This document shows, one piece after another, positions 44,716 through 55,241 of a stretch of 64,000 nt of DNA. The stretch covers positions 20,274,001-20,338,000 of the forward strand of contig NC_071331.1 in the NCBI RefSeq assembly GCF_010183535.1, in the 5' to 3' direction. The notes under the pieces are model-generated. The model ran no database searches, was not told the origin of the DNA, and saw nothing but the letters and a program-made list of their open reading frames with translations. Made by a program: the position numbers and the translations under genes. The DNA is from Caenorhabditis remanei (Eukaryota > Nematoda > Chromadorea > Rhabditida > Rhabditidae). Position 1 is the first letter of the stretch; the number at the start of each line of letters is the position of its first letter.

Positions 44716-45507
44716 CAAAAAAACTTTGATCCAAGTTCAAAAAAGAGTCCCCAAACTGATAGGCTATCTGGTTCTCAAACCGACTTACTCTCTGGTTCGC
44801 ACTCAAATAAAACACATATAAAATACAAAAACTTAATTCAATTAATTTATTACCTAATAATAGAAGAAATAATACAAATCAGAGTTGTTTTGAATCGGTA
44901 ATCTATACCGGAAATCAATAAAAATAATAAAAAGAGAAGAAAACGAAATATTAATATAGACTAGCTCTTTCACTACACAATGGGGCCATGTAGATCCAAT
45001 TCTTCAGTGATTTTCTGTTTTTTTCGGGAGAGAATTTGGAGAAGAAGACGTTGGAAACGATGGATTATCCTCTCGTTGCTCGCTTTGAACTTCTGCAATC
45101 CGAGTTCCACGTCATCTGATTTGAGATTATTCATGTTGGTGACTTCTAGATTAAATCCAAGTTGATAGTCAGTGGAGAGAGAAATCTGGAACCGTGAGAA
45201 TTCGTAAATTGGTAGATCTGAAACAGAAAACTAACCTTACAGAAGAACTTTCTAGAGGAGGGTACAGAAGAGCATCCAGTGAAGAAGTTTGAAGAGAAAC
45301 TGAAATTTTCTTTTTGATTTGTTTCGGGAAGAATAGTTCCAAATCATGCAACGTGGCAACACGTCATTCCAATGAAAAAGAAAAATACGGTAGGGCGAGG
45401 TCACGGTGTTTTTTCCTTTTTCACAGTATTGACGTTAAATTTTATTCTGTTTCCAGAAAAAGCATTTTGATTCGTTTTTTACCCCAACAAATTAGTCAAT
45501 CATCATT

Positions 45508-45573
45508 CTAAGCGCAAGTCGGGTCGCATTGTAAGCCAATCCAATCGCATTGCGTTTAATTTTTTTGAAACAG
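45508..45573 (-). ncRNA. Candidate 21U-RNA (type I piRNA) gene
   Basis: Core on the minus strand at 45566-45573; 5' U at 45528, spacing 38 nt. Confidence 0.63.
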
Positions 45574-45603
45574 AAAATAATTAAATTTTGCGGATTTGAA
45601 GCT

Positions 45604-45672
45604 CTGTTTCAAAAGAATACGAAACAAAGGTGTCACTTCAATCAGTTATATTCGAATAGAATTCTGAAGGTT
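45604..45672 (+). ncRNA. Candidate 21U-RNA (type I piRNA) gene
   Basis: Core at 45604-45611. A YRNT box puts the 5' U at 45652, spacing 41 nt. It forms a divergent pair with the 45,566 promoter, 30 bp apart. Confidence 0.55.
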
Positions 45673-45722
45673 TTTTGATAGTTGGAAAAAAGTTGAGGAT
45701 AAAATTGAAATAATATTTTCAG

Positions 45723-45789
45723 AATCATCCTAAATTAGTGGGATTGTTTATCGTCCACCCTGATATTACAAACAAATAATTTGAAACAG
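45723..45789 (-). ncRNA. Candidate 21U-RNA (type I piRNA) gene
   Basis: Core on the minus strand at 45782-45789; 5' U at 45743, spacing 39 nt. Confidence 0.6.
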
Positions 45790-45914
45790 AACTTCTTTTT
45801 TTCGAATTTCTTATTAGAAGTTTCTGTTTTAAACAACTTAAATATGAGGCGTTGGCTATAAAGGAGTAAATGGGTACTTTCTCTTTTCTTTCCAACAGAA
45901 AACACGTTACTTCT

Positions 45915-45980
45915 TCTGAATTTAGCCAAAAATCATTACCGTCAATTCAATTGCTAAATGATCAAATTTCCTTGAAACAG
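45915..45980 (-). ncRNA. Candidate 21U-RNA (type I piRNA) gene
   Basis: Core on the minus strand at 45973-45980; 5' U at 45935, spacing 38 nt. Paralogue of 41,605. Confidence 0.63.
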
Positions 45981-46011
45981 GAAAAAACTGGAAATTTTTC
46001 TCAAACAAAAT

Positions 46012-46078
46012 CTGTTTCAAGGGAATAGGAAATTCTACTCCCGAATGAATTGATTGGTTGATTGATTTGCTTGTTTTG
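46012..46078 (+). ncRNA. Candidate 21U-RNA (type I piRNA) gene
   Basis: Core at 46012-46019. Box TGGT, 5' U at 46058, spacing 39 nt. Divergent partner of 45,973. Confidence 0.58.
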
Positions 46079-47578
46079 AAAAGTGAAGTTACCGTTTTGA
46101 CAATGCTTCCTTCACGTAGTTCAATGAAAATCACCACTGCAAATAAAAAACTGGAGCCACAAATTTATCACTGAAATACTAGCAGAAAAAATTAAAATTA
46201 AAAATGATGAGATCACAGGAAAAAAGTGAAAAAAGCAAAAAAGTCAAATAGATGATTGTTTAAAACATTGTTAGAACTCACTGGCATTTTTGGAGGCTGT
46301 CTGGAAGAAAACCTTTATTTTAATTTCACTGTTACATAGAAAGTGTTTCTATATTCTGACATTTATCAATACATTCCGTGAATTGGCTGTGAACCTTGAA
46401 AAACGACTTTTGAAACGGAGGAAATTGTATAATAGCTTATTAATTGGAACTTTAAAAACAGTTTTTCCATTCACTAACGTTTTCCACTTTACGCACATCC
46501 GGCAACACATTTAAACTTTAATAAGAGTTTTTGAATTTCATTGTAACAGTAAATCTTTTCCAATTAAATCAGATTTAGATTTCTTAAAATTCGGTGGGAG
46601 TTTTGTTGAATAAGCAGTCAGGATAACTTTTGAAACGGGAAAATAGCTGCATAGCTTTTTTAGTTTATAGTGTTCATAAATTGTTAAAGTTGTTGAAATA
46701 ATTTTTTCAGAAACGGAAGATTTTCAGTTTTCGTTTAGCAAGCAACTACCTGATTGAATTTTCAGTTTTTTCTGAAAACTTTTAACATTTTACTGAAACT
46801 GTAATTTTTTCAAATCGATTAGTATATTTATACTCATGCGGTACTCATAATTAGATTTAGTATTTCTAGTAAACAAAATCAATCACCCGAAAATGAATTC
46901 TAGTATCTTTAGAACTTTTTCACTCATATTCCTCGAAACGAAAACTAGCATGCACCCTGTTGAAAAATTCAATTCAATTCTAGACACAACGATAATGTTT
47001 ACCATTTCAGAGCTTTCATATAGCTTCTTCAAATTTCTAAAACTTTGATAGTTAGTTTCAATATCTTTCGAATTTCTTTTAACAATTATACTAATGCCAC
47101 CTTTTTTGTCGCCAGAACTTGTCTCGAATTAGCCGATTGATACAGTACTGCAATATCCATGACAATAGTTAGAAGAAATGGGAATGCGTAGGTGATGAAT
47201 GTCTCTCCGATTGCAAGGGTACGGTAGCCGACGTCACTGAAATGAAGGGAACTTGTGATGCGATAGAGTTTCTTAACAGTCTCGGGATATCTTACAATTA
47301 ATTTCAGAATGATTCTGGCGAGTTTTGATTAGCGCGAAATCAAAACTCTTTTCAAAGTGGATTATTGGAAACTTACATTGGTATTGTTGTGTAATTTACT
47401 GTTTCGAAAAAAGTAAATTGTATTTTTTAATTTGTGATTAGTCGTTCCGAAATGGCCATCCACAGAATAATCAATAGTGAAGACTAATATTTATTGTTTC
47501 AAATGAATTTAGATTTCAAACAAGCAGTGAAGTTATTAGTTTGTATTATGTAGGAATTCAACACGGTTTCCAAAGTTT

Positions 47579-47647
47579 CTGTTTCATTACATGAACGTTT
47601 TTACAAAATTCACTGTTCTAAAATGTTCATTTTTATAACTTCCTGTT
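47579..47647 (+). ncRNA. Candidate 21U-RNA (type I piRNA) gene
   Basis: Core at 47579-47586. Box TGTT, 5' U at 47627, spacing 41 nt. Confidence 0.53.
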
Positions 47648-48046
47648 CCGTTACAAATTCTTCAATTAATAAAAAATCGACACTGTCTGTATGTTTTTTA
47701 CAGTTTCTAATAAATAATATAATGCTTTCAAATCAGACAGGAGTATTTCACAATTTGTAACGACTTTTCCTTTCCCAATATTTGGCTAATTGATCCAAAA
47801 GGATCATTCAATAATAGCGTATATTTACAGTTTCAGAAATCTATACAATCTTAAATGAATGAACTATTTATTTGGTAAAGGACAATCCTCTTATACGACA
47901 ACCGGTAAAGGATAGAATCAACATGATGAGGGATATATTTACTTAGTAATCGCTGGAGTTTAAAGTAAGAAATTTAAACAAATCCAATGCTGTTATCATG
48001 AGTTTGAAATATAAATAAGGCATCCAAATTATGTGACTGTAATTTT

Positions 48047-48114
48047 GAATTCTAGAACAATACCATATCATTTTTAATAATCTGATAACTAAATTTCATA
48101 TTTATTTGAAACAG
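48047..48114 (-). ncRNA. Candidate 21U-RNA (type I piRNA) gene
   Basis: Core on the minus strand at 48107-48114; 5' U at 48067, spacing 40 nt. Family of 10,707, 23,267 and 55,203. Confidence 0.58.
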
Positions 48115-48292
48115 AATTTTTCATTCTAAAATGTTCAAATTTTCCTGTTTCAAGGATATTGAAAAACTTTAAAACAATGTCTAAAGTCTCCAAAAACCTA
48201 CCATTTCAAAAATTTAATTTCTTGTCTCAATTTATTTTTCATCAGTCCAAAACGACCGTTGACTGTTAACAAAATCCAAAAATAATTATGTA

Positions 48293-48359
48293 CTGTTTCA
48301 AGATTTGTAGTTTTTCAAAATAACGGGATTTCGGTTAATCTTGCGTTCAAAGCTGGGAT
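48293..48359 (+). ncRNA. Candidate 21U-RNA (type I piRNA) gene
   Basis: Core at 48293-48300. Box TAAT, 5' U at 48339, spacing 39 nt. Paralogue of 55,371; related sites at 10,883 and 23,419 read CTGTTTCG. Confidence 0.6.
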
Positions 48360-48516
48360 TCTACAATCGCTTCAAAACAACACAAATTTTGTTTGATCTA
48401 TCATTTCGAAAAGTAGAAACTTGTTTTTACGGTTTCAGATCATTCTTAATATTTCGTTAAATTAAGTTAATGGGTATATCATTCGTCAATCCCAATGCCT
48501 TCTGTCAAAATTTGTT

Positions 48517-48582
48517 CTGTTTCAGAAAATATTATTTAAATTTATAGTTAGGTGTTATTAATCCAAAATTTCCATCTTTTCT
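48517..48582 (+). ncRNA. Candidate 21U-RNA gene, member of a four-copy family
   Basis: Core at 48517-48524. Box TAAT, 5' U at 48562, spacing 38 nt. Paralogue of 38,149, 43,793 and 55,593. Confidence 0.68.
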
Positions 48583-48736
48583 TTCTGGGATTTATTATTA
48601 TTATTTTTACTGATTCTGATTATATTGGTTTAAATTTTTTAAAAATTCTAGCATGTTTAACTTTGTATTTGTAAGAGAAATCCTACTTCAATGTCCATCT
48701 CACAACCGTCGCAGTAAGTTTAAGTCTGAAATTTCT

Positions 48737-48803
48737 CTGTTTCAGACATTTTCTAACATTTTACTGATACATGTCTTTCTAATCCAAAGTGGGAAGCTAC
48801 TGA
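48737..48803 (+). ncRNA. Candidate 21U-RNA (type I piRNA) gene
   Basis: Core at 48737-48744. Box TAAT, 5' U at 48783, spacing 39 nt. Confidence 0.6.
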
Positions 48804-49045
48804 GAAATCAATTGAAAAAATCTTTGAGTGTAATTATAGTTTCGTTGTTTGACATTTTTTAGTATTCAAAAACCGATTTGTGTTACCTTAATGAAAATCT
48901 GAATAAATCAATTGAATTAAAGAATCGAGTAGAACTTGAAAATTGTACTTTCATTATATTTCTACGGAAACAGAATATTTCATGAAAAGTCATTTCAATT
49001 TTCTCAATACAGTTTCCTAACTTGTTTGTGATTTCAGAAAATTTA

Positions 49046-49111
49046 CTGTTTCAACTGGACTTCAAAAACACATATTAACTCAATAAATGTTTTCCTTTAA
49101 CTAATTTGTCT
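49046..49111 (+). ncRNA. Candidate 21U-RNA (type I piRNA) gene
   Basis: Core at 49046-49053 in an ATTTACTGTTTCAAC context. Box TGTT, 5' U at 49091, spacing 38 nt. Confidence 0.65.
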
Positions 49112-49264
49112 GTATGTTTAGTTTCAATATATAGACAGTTTGAAACTGACTGTGAGAAATGAAGACTATGAAATGTTTTAAGAATTTTTTGTAGTTTTTG
49201 CAAGCTTTGTTACTGTAAACAGTTGTTATTCAAAATGAAAAAGTCAATTTTTTTTTATTTTAAT

Positions 49265-51340
49265 TATAATAATAATATAATTTTTGATTTGATCAGGTAA
49301 ACTCCCGAATAAATTATTTCTTTGATGAAGGGCATTCCATATACGACAAGCGGGATACAAAAAATTAACGTGGAAACATGATGGGAAAATAAAATAATTA
49401 AGTAGAACCAAAGCAAAGTTATGTCATTCTGGTTAAGCTCTATTTCTTTGCAAAAAAACATCATGAGATTAAATAGATTTAGTTGGCAGAGTTGTGAAAT
49501 TAGTGAATGTTTTCAAAGAGAACTCTCATTGTTTATCATTGGAGAAACTAGTCATTCACTAATTAACTTCTATCACATAAAATTGAAGAAACATAATTTT
49601 TTGATACTGATTCTTATGTAATGGATAGTAGCAGGTGTCGTGAATATTTTGATTAAAAAAATACAACCCGGATTTCAAGATGAAAGACTGAGATCATTTA
49701 CAGATCAGAGACAACGATTTGGCACTCCGTTGGGTTAGTACAGATACGGTAATAATACAGTTTTTACGGAATGTAATTTTGGGTTAAAAAAAATATATTT
49801 CGTAGTCTCTTAGCCATGTTTGGTTTAGGAAATTTATGGAGAATTTTCAAACAGGAGAAGCGCCCTTCTAATTGAGACGCTCTCTGACTTCCGCTTTGAA
49901 TGATTGTGGCGCACCAACTACTTTGAATTGAGGATTCTAGTGAGATTTGCTCAGAGAAAACGTTCTGGTACAAAATTGAAGACTTGATAGGTGTAAGATA
50001 AAGTTTTTCCGGTATACATGGTGGCTTCTCACTCTTTCGAACACGTTTTCATCTTCTTTTTTTATTTTTTCTCCCCTGACCCCCTATCAATAATTAGAAC
50101 AAAAAAACAACAGATGTCGTAATCCAATGTGAACATGTCAATCTCACTCTCTTTGTCTATTGTTTGGGTCGATTGTTGTCACAAATACCACCTGCCATGT
50201 TATCTTCTTGAGAAATCGGACCATATACAGTGCAAATTCCCCGCCCCCTGAAGATATGAGGTTGGTTGATACATTCAGTTGTTCCTTTCAATTCCCTTCC
50301 GAGTAGTTCTCTTTTTGGGCTCTCACTGTTTCTAATTGCATTCGACCTATCTTGAAATACTCTGTTTTTCAATATTTCCAACCTCGGAATCTTTGTTAAT
50401 TTCTTATCAAATTTTCTGAATATGATATGCTTCACTGTTTGTCGATATCTCTTATAAAAAGAAATTTACGCAATTTTTCAAATTATGAGACTGACGATCT
50501 AGGGCTGGTATTTTCAATATTTCAAACCTGTATCCTTGTTAATTTGTTTTCATACATTCTAGCCACAACCCCACTTTCTACAAATATCAAGAAAGTATCA
50601 CATTATCCATATAATCGATATTCTTATTTCTATTTTAGTTACCTTACGAAAGCTTAAGTTTTCCCTGGCCCCTATTATTATTCCAACTGCGCTAATTTGT
50701 GTAAATAACAAATGTCTTTATCCAACGTAAACATGTCAACTAATTCACAGATTGTCTCTCTCTCTCTCTCTCTCGATCTATTGTCTGCGACATTTTTCTT
50801 CACATATTACCATCTGCCTCCTTATCTCCTTGGGAAATCTGTCCGAATGGATGAGAAACTTGGAACCTTTAACGGTCGGATTAGAGAACACACCTGTCAT
50901 TCCCCAGATGATTGTCTTCTTATTTCATCTGACTTTGAACTATCATGTTCTTTTTGACCTCAGCGACTCCTTTCCCCCTTTCGGTATGGCTTTCCCAAGA
51001 CAACATAAAATAGATAGATTCTCCCTCCCCATTCGGGTCGAGAGAATTAGTTTTCTTTGGTCCTAGGCTAAAAAGAGGAAAGTTGATTATTAACAATATT
51101 CGATATTACAGAATTTATTGGGTTTTGTGTTCCAGAAATTGGTAGCGATAAATGATACAGCATAATCTATGATTAATCAATAATCCGTAATGAATTTACA
51201 TGATGACCGGTTTAATTTGGGTGATCCGAACAGGGTTAGTAAAACGGAAACAACTAAAATAGAACGGGAACGGTAATTAATAAAACAGAAACAAATAACG
51301 TAGATTAACGGGAAAGGTAATTAGGTAATTTGACAACATG
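49265..51340. other. Motif-free intergenic DNA left of the recombinase gene
   Basis: No exact piRNA core and no convincing gene. It holds a (CT)n microsatellite at about 50,756-50,774. Two related stretches near 50,185-50,220 and 50,800-50,840 share ACCACCTGCC/ACCATCTGCC and TTATCTTCTTGAGAAATC-like words; a third relative lies at 52,625-52,660, on the other side of the recombinase gene. Confidence 0.5.
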
Positions 51341-51348
51341 GACTGATC

Positions 51349-52299
51349 TCATCCTTCTTCTGGCTGACGTACTAGCACCGGTGGTCCATCCTCCTTCTCC
51401 TCCGCTCCCGCCGATATTCCTTGCGCTTCGGGCGTATCCACCAAGTACCTTTCGAGGCCAGCATCAGATCGCCATCTCCCACGCGCCTTGATCTCCTCCT
51501 TCGAAAATCCTTGTCGTTGCAAGTCGTTGGCGGCTCCTCGTCTCAATGAGTGGTGAGTCCCGTCTATCCCGAACTCTATCAGCTTCTTTTTAACTATGGA
51601 GCTTATCGCACTCGCCGAGAGCCCAGCTCCGTTATTCAAATTTGAAAACAAATACTCGCTCTTTCTCGATCGTAGAGATTCGCAAACTTTCCATCGCTTG
51701 AGGCGACAGTCCAAATCCGAACTATCCGGACAAGGAATGAACGTGCTTCGACCGAGTGCCTGTTGATCGTTCTTTGCTTTTCTCACTCGGATTTCCAAGA
51801 TTCCATTAGTTTGAGTTAGGTCCGACCATTTCAGATTCGCGGCTTCCTCAGCTTTCAGTAACGCTTGATGAGACAGTAACAGAATCAATGTGTCTCTTTC
51901 ACCTTTCTCATCGTTGCTCTTCGTTCCAGCGACGACTTGCAGCTCACTCCACGACACTGCTTTTGGTTGTTGCCTCGTCTGCACCTCTTTCCTCCGTGTG
52001 GCTCGAACCACATCTGCTGCCAGCTGACGTCCAACTTTTGACATTTCTGTGTTAGACATCTTGAATGCTGCCACGATTTTCGCCAGCGAACCACCGCCCA
52101 CCAACTCCGACCTGGATGCCAAGTATATCAGAGTGGATGTCTCGTTGAGTGGAAGACCGTTATTTTGTATCCACTTCCTTCTAGCGGCGTTCTCTTTCAA
52201 GTAGTCCCGAGCTGTCGACGGTGATTTTCCTTCCAGAGCCGCCCTAGCCAAAAATTCGATTGCCTTCACAAGGTTTCCCGGTCCGAGCGAGCTGACCAT
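51349..52299 (-). CDS. Tyrosine recombinase (phage-integrase-like fold) of eukaryotic mobile-element type
   Basis: 316 codons from the first ATG; the frame stays open upstream to a TTTTTGCAG acceptor at about 52,330, so a spliced or trans-spliced leader is likely. Near residue 145 comes LLLSHQALLKAEEAANLKWSDL, the box I region, where the usual catalytic Arg appears as Lys. Near 246 comes HHSLRRGAANDL with the HxxR pair, then GRWRSDAGLERYLV with the Trp/His-position residue and the nucleophile Tyr. This box II layout matches recombinases of DIRS/PAT retrotransposons and Cryptons. It strand-exchanges DNA at short cores. No reverse transcriptase or other element gene is seen, so it is a solo copy, a Crypton-like element or a domesticated gene. 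It is markedly GC-richer than its neighbours. The box I change may reduce activity. Confidence 0.75.
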   Translation of the reverse strand: MVSSLGPGNLVKAIEFLARAALEGKSPSTARDYLKENAARRKWIQNNGLPLNETSTLIYLASRSELVGGGSLAKIVAAFKMSNTEMSKVGRQLAADVVRATRRKEVQTRQQPKAVSWSELQVVAGTKSNDEKGERDTLILLLSHQALLKAEEAANLKWSDLTQTNGILEIRVRKAKNDQQALGRSTFIPCPDSSDLDCRLKRWKVCESLRSRKSEYLFSNLNNGAGLSASAISSIVKKKLIEFGIDGTHHSLRRGAANDLQRQGFSKEEIKARGRWRSDAGLERYLVDTPEAQGISAGAEEKEDGPPVLVRQPEEG

Positions 52300-52732
52300 G
52301 TTTTTGACGAACGCCAACTTCTCTCCTTCTGCAAAAACTTATTATTTCTTTTCAGCCTTCTTGAACTGTCCTGCCCCTTTTTCTCTCCCTCTCTCCTGTT
52401 CGTGTTCGTTGGGTCCGGGTGGGAGGGACGTTAACGAACACGTAGAATGAGGAAAAGATGACCGGCCCGCGCATAGCGTGGGTGGCTGTCGCGACGGGAC
52501 CTTTCTCGCGTAAAAGTCTCTGCGCCTTTAAACCGTTTCTCGTCTACTCATACTATAGTACAAGACTACCCTTCCCAAGAAAACAAATAATACTTTCCTT
52601 TTGTCTCATTACTCTGTCTCAACACAAACCACCTGCTCACTTATCTCCATGAGAAATCACTTTTTATGGCATATACTATTAGACCATCAGATGGCTGCAA
52701 TCTACCAGACTCCGCCCACTGGTCCACAGTAT

Positions 52733-53042
52733 CCTCATCTCATCTTCTTGGTTCAGTCGTCCACCATTTCTCCGTACTGGATGGTAACTCTTCTATTTTC
52801 CCTTTTTGGCCATCCTTGAGATATCCAAATAACCATGACTTATCTCGTACTCATATTCCTTATCGTTTATTAAGATTACAAATTAATGCTTTCTTTTTCA
52901 GGGACGAGAAGAATCAGACGACGATCATGACGACCGCCCGATGGCCCCGAATCTCCATTACTCATCTTTTTGGTTTCACCATCTCTTCGTACTGGATGAT
53001 GACTCTACTATCTTCTCTTTTTTGGCCATCTTTGAGATACGA
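52733..53042 (+). repeat. Direct repeat of about 93 bp, two copies 218 bp apart
   Basis: Copies at about 52,733-52,826 and 52,951-53,042 share TCATCTTTTTGGTT-like, TCCGTACTGGATG-like and TTTTTGGCCATC words. An open frame runs through both, but its similarity to itself is explained by the DNA repeat, so I do not call a gene. Confidence 0.65.
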
Positions 53043-53105
53043 CGATAGTTTTGATGGACGTGAGTTATAACCCCTAGAATCTAGATACTTTATCGCTCTT
53101 CACTT

Positions 53106-53318
53106 TGACTTCCCCCACCATTCTTATCTGTGTCGGTACCGGATAGACTCGTCGATCAGAGGATGTAGTAGTCTGTACTAACCGGGCTGAAGTGTACTTC
53201 AGTAGACGCGGGTTTGAATCCTCCCGGGTTAGAAATCATTAAAATTATTTATAAATTTATCAAAAAACGGGATATTTTCTATGAAACTGACTTCCCCCAC
53301 CATTCTTATCTGTGTCGG
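53106..53318. repeat. 31-bp perfect direct repeat flanking a tRNA-like sequence
   Basis: The 31 bp at 53,106-53,136 (starts TGACTTCCCCCACC, ends TGTGTCGG) recur exactly at 53,288-53,318. They bracket 151 bp with the tRNA-like sequence. This is too long for an ordinary target-site duplication, so a tandem duplication or repair event is more likely. Confidence 0.75.
53140..53230 (+). pseudogene. tRNA-like sequence or tRNA pseudogene
   Basis: GGGTTTGAATCC at 53,209-53,220 fits a B-box / T-loop. A perfect 6-bp hairpin CTGAAG-TGTA-CTTCAG (53,187-53,202) precedes it like a long variable arm. AACCGGG upstream can pair loosely with CCCGGGTT. An intact cloverleaf with an anticodon arm could not be drawn, so it may be a decayed tRNA or tRNA-derived short element. 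Confidence 0.3.
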
Positions 53319-53501
53319 AAAGAAAAGAAAACAGTATTAATGGAATGGTCCAAAAATGCTTGAATTTTTGAAATTTTTCTTCAATTATCTGAACTTTTGA
53401 AATTTCAACCGTCTTATATGTTATTTTTAAATTTGTGATCAGTCGTTTCGAAATGCGCATCCGCACAATAATAAATAAATAGTGATGTTTGCTAATATTC
53501 A

Positions 53502-53568
53502 CTGTTTCAAATAAATCGAAATTCCAAACAAGCATTAAGACTATTAGTTTGTCTCAATAATTCCACGT
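53502..53568 (+). ncRNA. Candidate 21U-RNA (type I piRNA) gene
   Basis: Core at 53502-53509. Box TAGT, 5' U at 53548, spacing 39 nt. Paralogous promoter at 43,063 lacks a well-spaced box. Confidence 0.58.
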
Positions 53569-53886
53569 ATTTCAAGATTCACTGTTCTAATTGTAAACGT
53601 TTCACTTCTAGTCTTTAACTTCCTGTTGCGTTACAAATTCTTCTACTATACCAATTTTTCCCTTTTCAAATATGTGGTTAACCGTTCCAAAATGATCATT
53701 CAATCAATAAGAGCTTATATTTAACGTTTCAGTTATTTGAATATTTTTATATCAGAACGTTTTTGTATTTTTTTTGTAAAAAATCAGATAATTTACTGAT
53801 TCAAATGATATTGAATGTCTACTGGAAATAATTAGACACACTAAGTAGCATGTAACCATGCTATCCTTATTTCTAGATAAATATTA

Positions 53887-53954
53887 CTGTTTCAGAACTT
53901 TCTTATAGCTTCTACGAATTTCTAAAAGTTCGATGTGAGTTTTGATGCCTCCAA
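53887..53954 (+). ncRNA. Candidate 21U-RNA (type I piRNA) gene
   Basis: Core at 53887-53894. Box CGAT, 5' U at 53934, spacing 40 nt. Confidence 0.6.
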
Positions 53955-54134
53955 TTTCCTATAACAATTACTTTACTCACCTCAAATTAGCCGATTGATA
54001 CAGTACTGCAATATCCATGACAATAGTTAAAAGAAATGGAAACGCGTAGGTGATGAATGCCTCTCCGATTGCGAGGATACGGTAGCCGAAGTCACTGAAA
54101 TAAACGGAACTTGTGATGCGATAGATGTTTTTCA

Positions 54135-54199
54135 CTGTTTCAGGATATTTTGAGTTGTGCTGACATGTTTTCATTTAATTGATGAAGACTTATTGTTTC
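54135..54199 (+). ncRNA. Candidate 21U-RNA (type I piRNA) gene
   Basis: Core at 54135-54142. Box TAAT, 5' U at 54179 (37 nt), or TGAT at 54183 (41 nt). Confidence 0.53.
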
Positions 54200-54491
54200 A
54201 AATTAGTTTATTCAGAATGATATTTTGCATAGTTTTGCACTTCAGAAATATTCTGCTTTGAAACTAGTAAATTGTATTTTCAACTTGTTGAAACCCCACA
54301 AAATGCACACTAAATGTTCACTTCTCGCCGAAAAGAAGTTTCGTATGATCACAGATTATTCTACTGATAATTTTCTGTTAATTGATGCGAAATACCAATT
54401 GAACAAAAAACTATCGTGTAAATTGAAATATTCAAATGTGAATGTTAAATTCAATTCTTACAACGAAATTATTCAAAATGAAATTTTCTCA

Positions 54492-54556
54492 CTGTTTCAG
54501 TTCTTAGCCAAATAATTTATGTTTTGCAGTTTTAGTGATTTTTCATTGACTCTCTC
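54492..54556 (+). ncRNA. Candidate 21U-RNA (type I piRNA) gene
   Basis: Core at 54492-54499. Box TAGT, 5' U at 54536 (37 nt); TGAT at 54539 (40 nt) is equally possible. Confidence 0.55.
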
Positions 54557-55143
54557 ATCATTTAATTTTCTTTAATTTTCCTATTTAAAACATTTTGAAA
54601 TAATGATTCAAGCAGAGGTATGTCTTATTCAACTATTTCTAGTTAAATACGTAAATGTACTATAATAGAAACAATTTTCTCCAAAAGCTTACCTCATAAT
54701 ATCAACATCCCTTTCACAGACACCAATCAGTTGATCATCGTCAGTTAACATTGTGACTTCTTCGATGAGTATCAATGACCAACTTTGCAAGAATCACTTC
54801 GCCGCACTGTTTTGTATGTTTTTTTTTACTTTTGATCAATGTTTGATTGAAGTTTCAGAATCACTTTGTAACGATTTTTCCGTTTCAAATGTGTGATTAC
54901 TCGTTCCGATATGATCATCCATTCAATTATGTTTACAGTTTCAAAAATCTACCTAACCTTGAACGAATTTATTATTTGTCCTGCAAAGTGGAAGCCTCTT
55001 ATACGACAGCCTAAAAATAATTAACAGAGAAACATGATGGGGGAGATAAAATCAATTAGTAATTACACGAGCTTGAAATGTGAAGTTTAGGTAAATCCAG
55101 TGTTGTAAATCATGAAAAAGAAAAAGGAAACGGGTATCCAAAT

Positions 55144-55210
55144 TTTGAATCTGTATTTTTTTAATTGTGGAGTTATACACAGGACAGGATTTCTCATTTC
55201 TTTGAAACAG
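55144..55210 (-). ncRNA. Candidate 21U-RNA (type I piRNA) gene
   Basis: Core on the minus strand at 55203-55210; 5' U at 55164, spacing 39 nt. Confidence 0.6.
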
Positions 55211-55241
55211 TGCTTTTTATTCAAAAAATTTTCAAATTTTT

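Larger units (their letters stand above)
43000..44900. repeat. Paralogous intergenic/intronic block 1
   Basis: Collinear short matches with 47,380-49,260 and 53,400-56,400. Landmarks: CGAAATGCGCATCCGC, the TTCCTGTTTCAA word, GTTATTAATCCAAAATGG, ACTTTTGAAACAGAACATTTCAT, and the TTACTGTTTCAA site followed by GTTTTGTTACTGTAGA words. piRNA promoters are the best-kept parts. Confidence 0.65.
44973..47236 (-). pseudogene. GPCR paralogue B, fragmentary with broken donor
   Basis: Exon 4 survives at 47,123-47,236, but its donor GTGAG has become ACAAG, so normal splicing is lost. Exon 5 is deleted as in copy A, and the exon 6-like stretch is near 46,250-46,300. The terminal exon is open at 44,973-45,185 (213 nt, same length as in A) and ends LDLHGPIV. 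Exons 1-3 are absent. A and B share the exon 5 deletion and so probably derive from one damaged ancestor. Confidence 0.65.
47380..49260. repeat. Paralogous intergenic/intronic block 2
   Basis: Collinear with 43,000-44,900 and 53,400-56,400. Some piRNA cores are damaged here (TTGTTTCA near 47,497, GGAAACAG near 48,966) where the other blocks keep the exact octamer. Confidence 0.65.
53977..54790 (-). pseudogene. GPCR paralogue D, fragment with mutated acceptor
   Basis: Holds exon 3 (about 54,694-54,785; VTMLTDDDQLIGVCERDVDIM) and exon 4 (about 53,980-54,095; SDFGYRILAIGEAFITYAFPFLL). The exon 3 acceptor, CTTGCAG in copy C, reads CTTGCAA here, so the correct AG is gone. No exons 1, 2, 5 or 6 were found; downstream the locus runs into the recombinase/repeat region. 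The remaining exon sequences stay very close to copy C, so inactivation looks recent. Confidence 0.7.

Noticed and set aside
50157..51066. Overlapping short frames left of the recombinase
   Set aside because: They cross a CT microsatellite and poorly conserved repeats; no consistent exon structure could be built.
52666..53070. 134-codon plus-strand frame with internally similar halves
   Set aside because: The internal similarity is a DNA-level direct repeat; there is no splice or start context and the composition is not protein-like.
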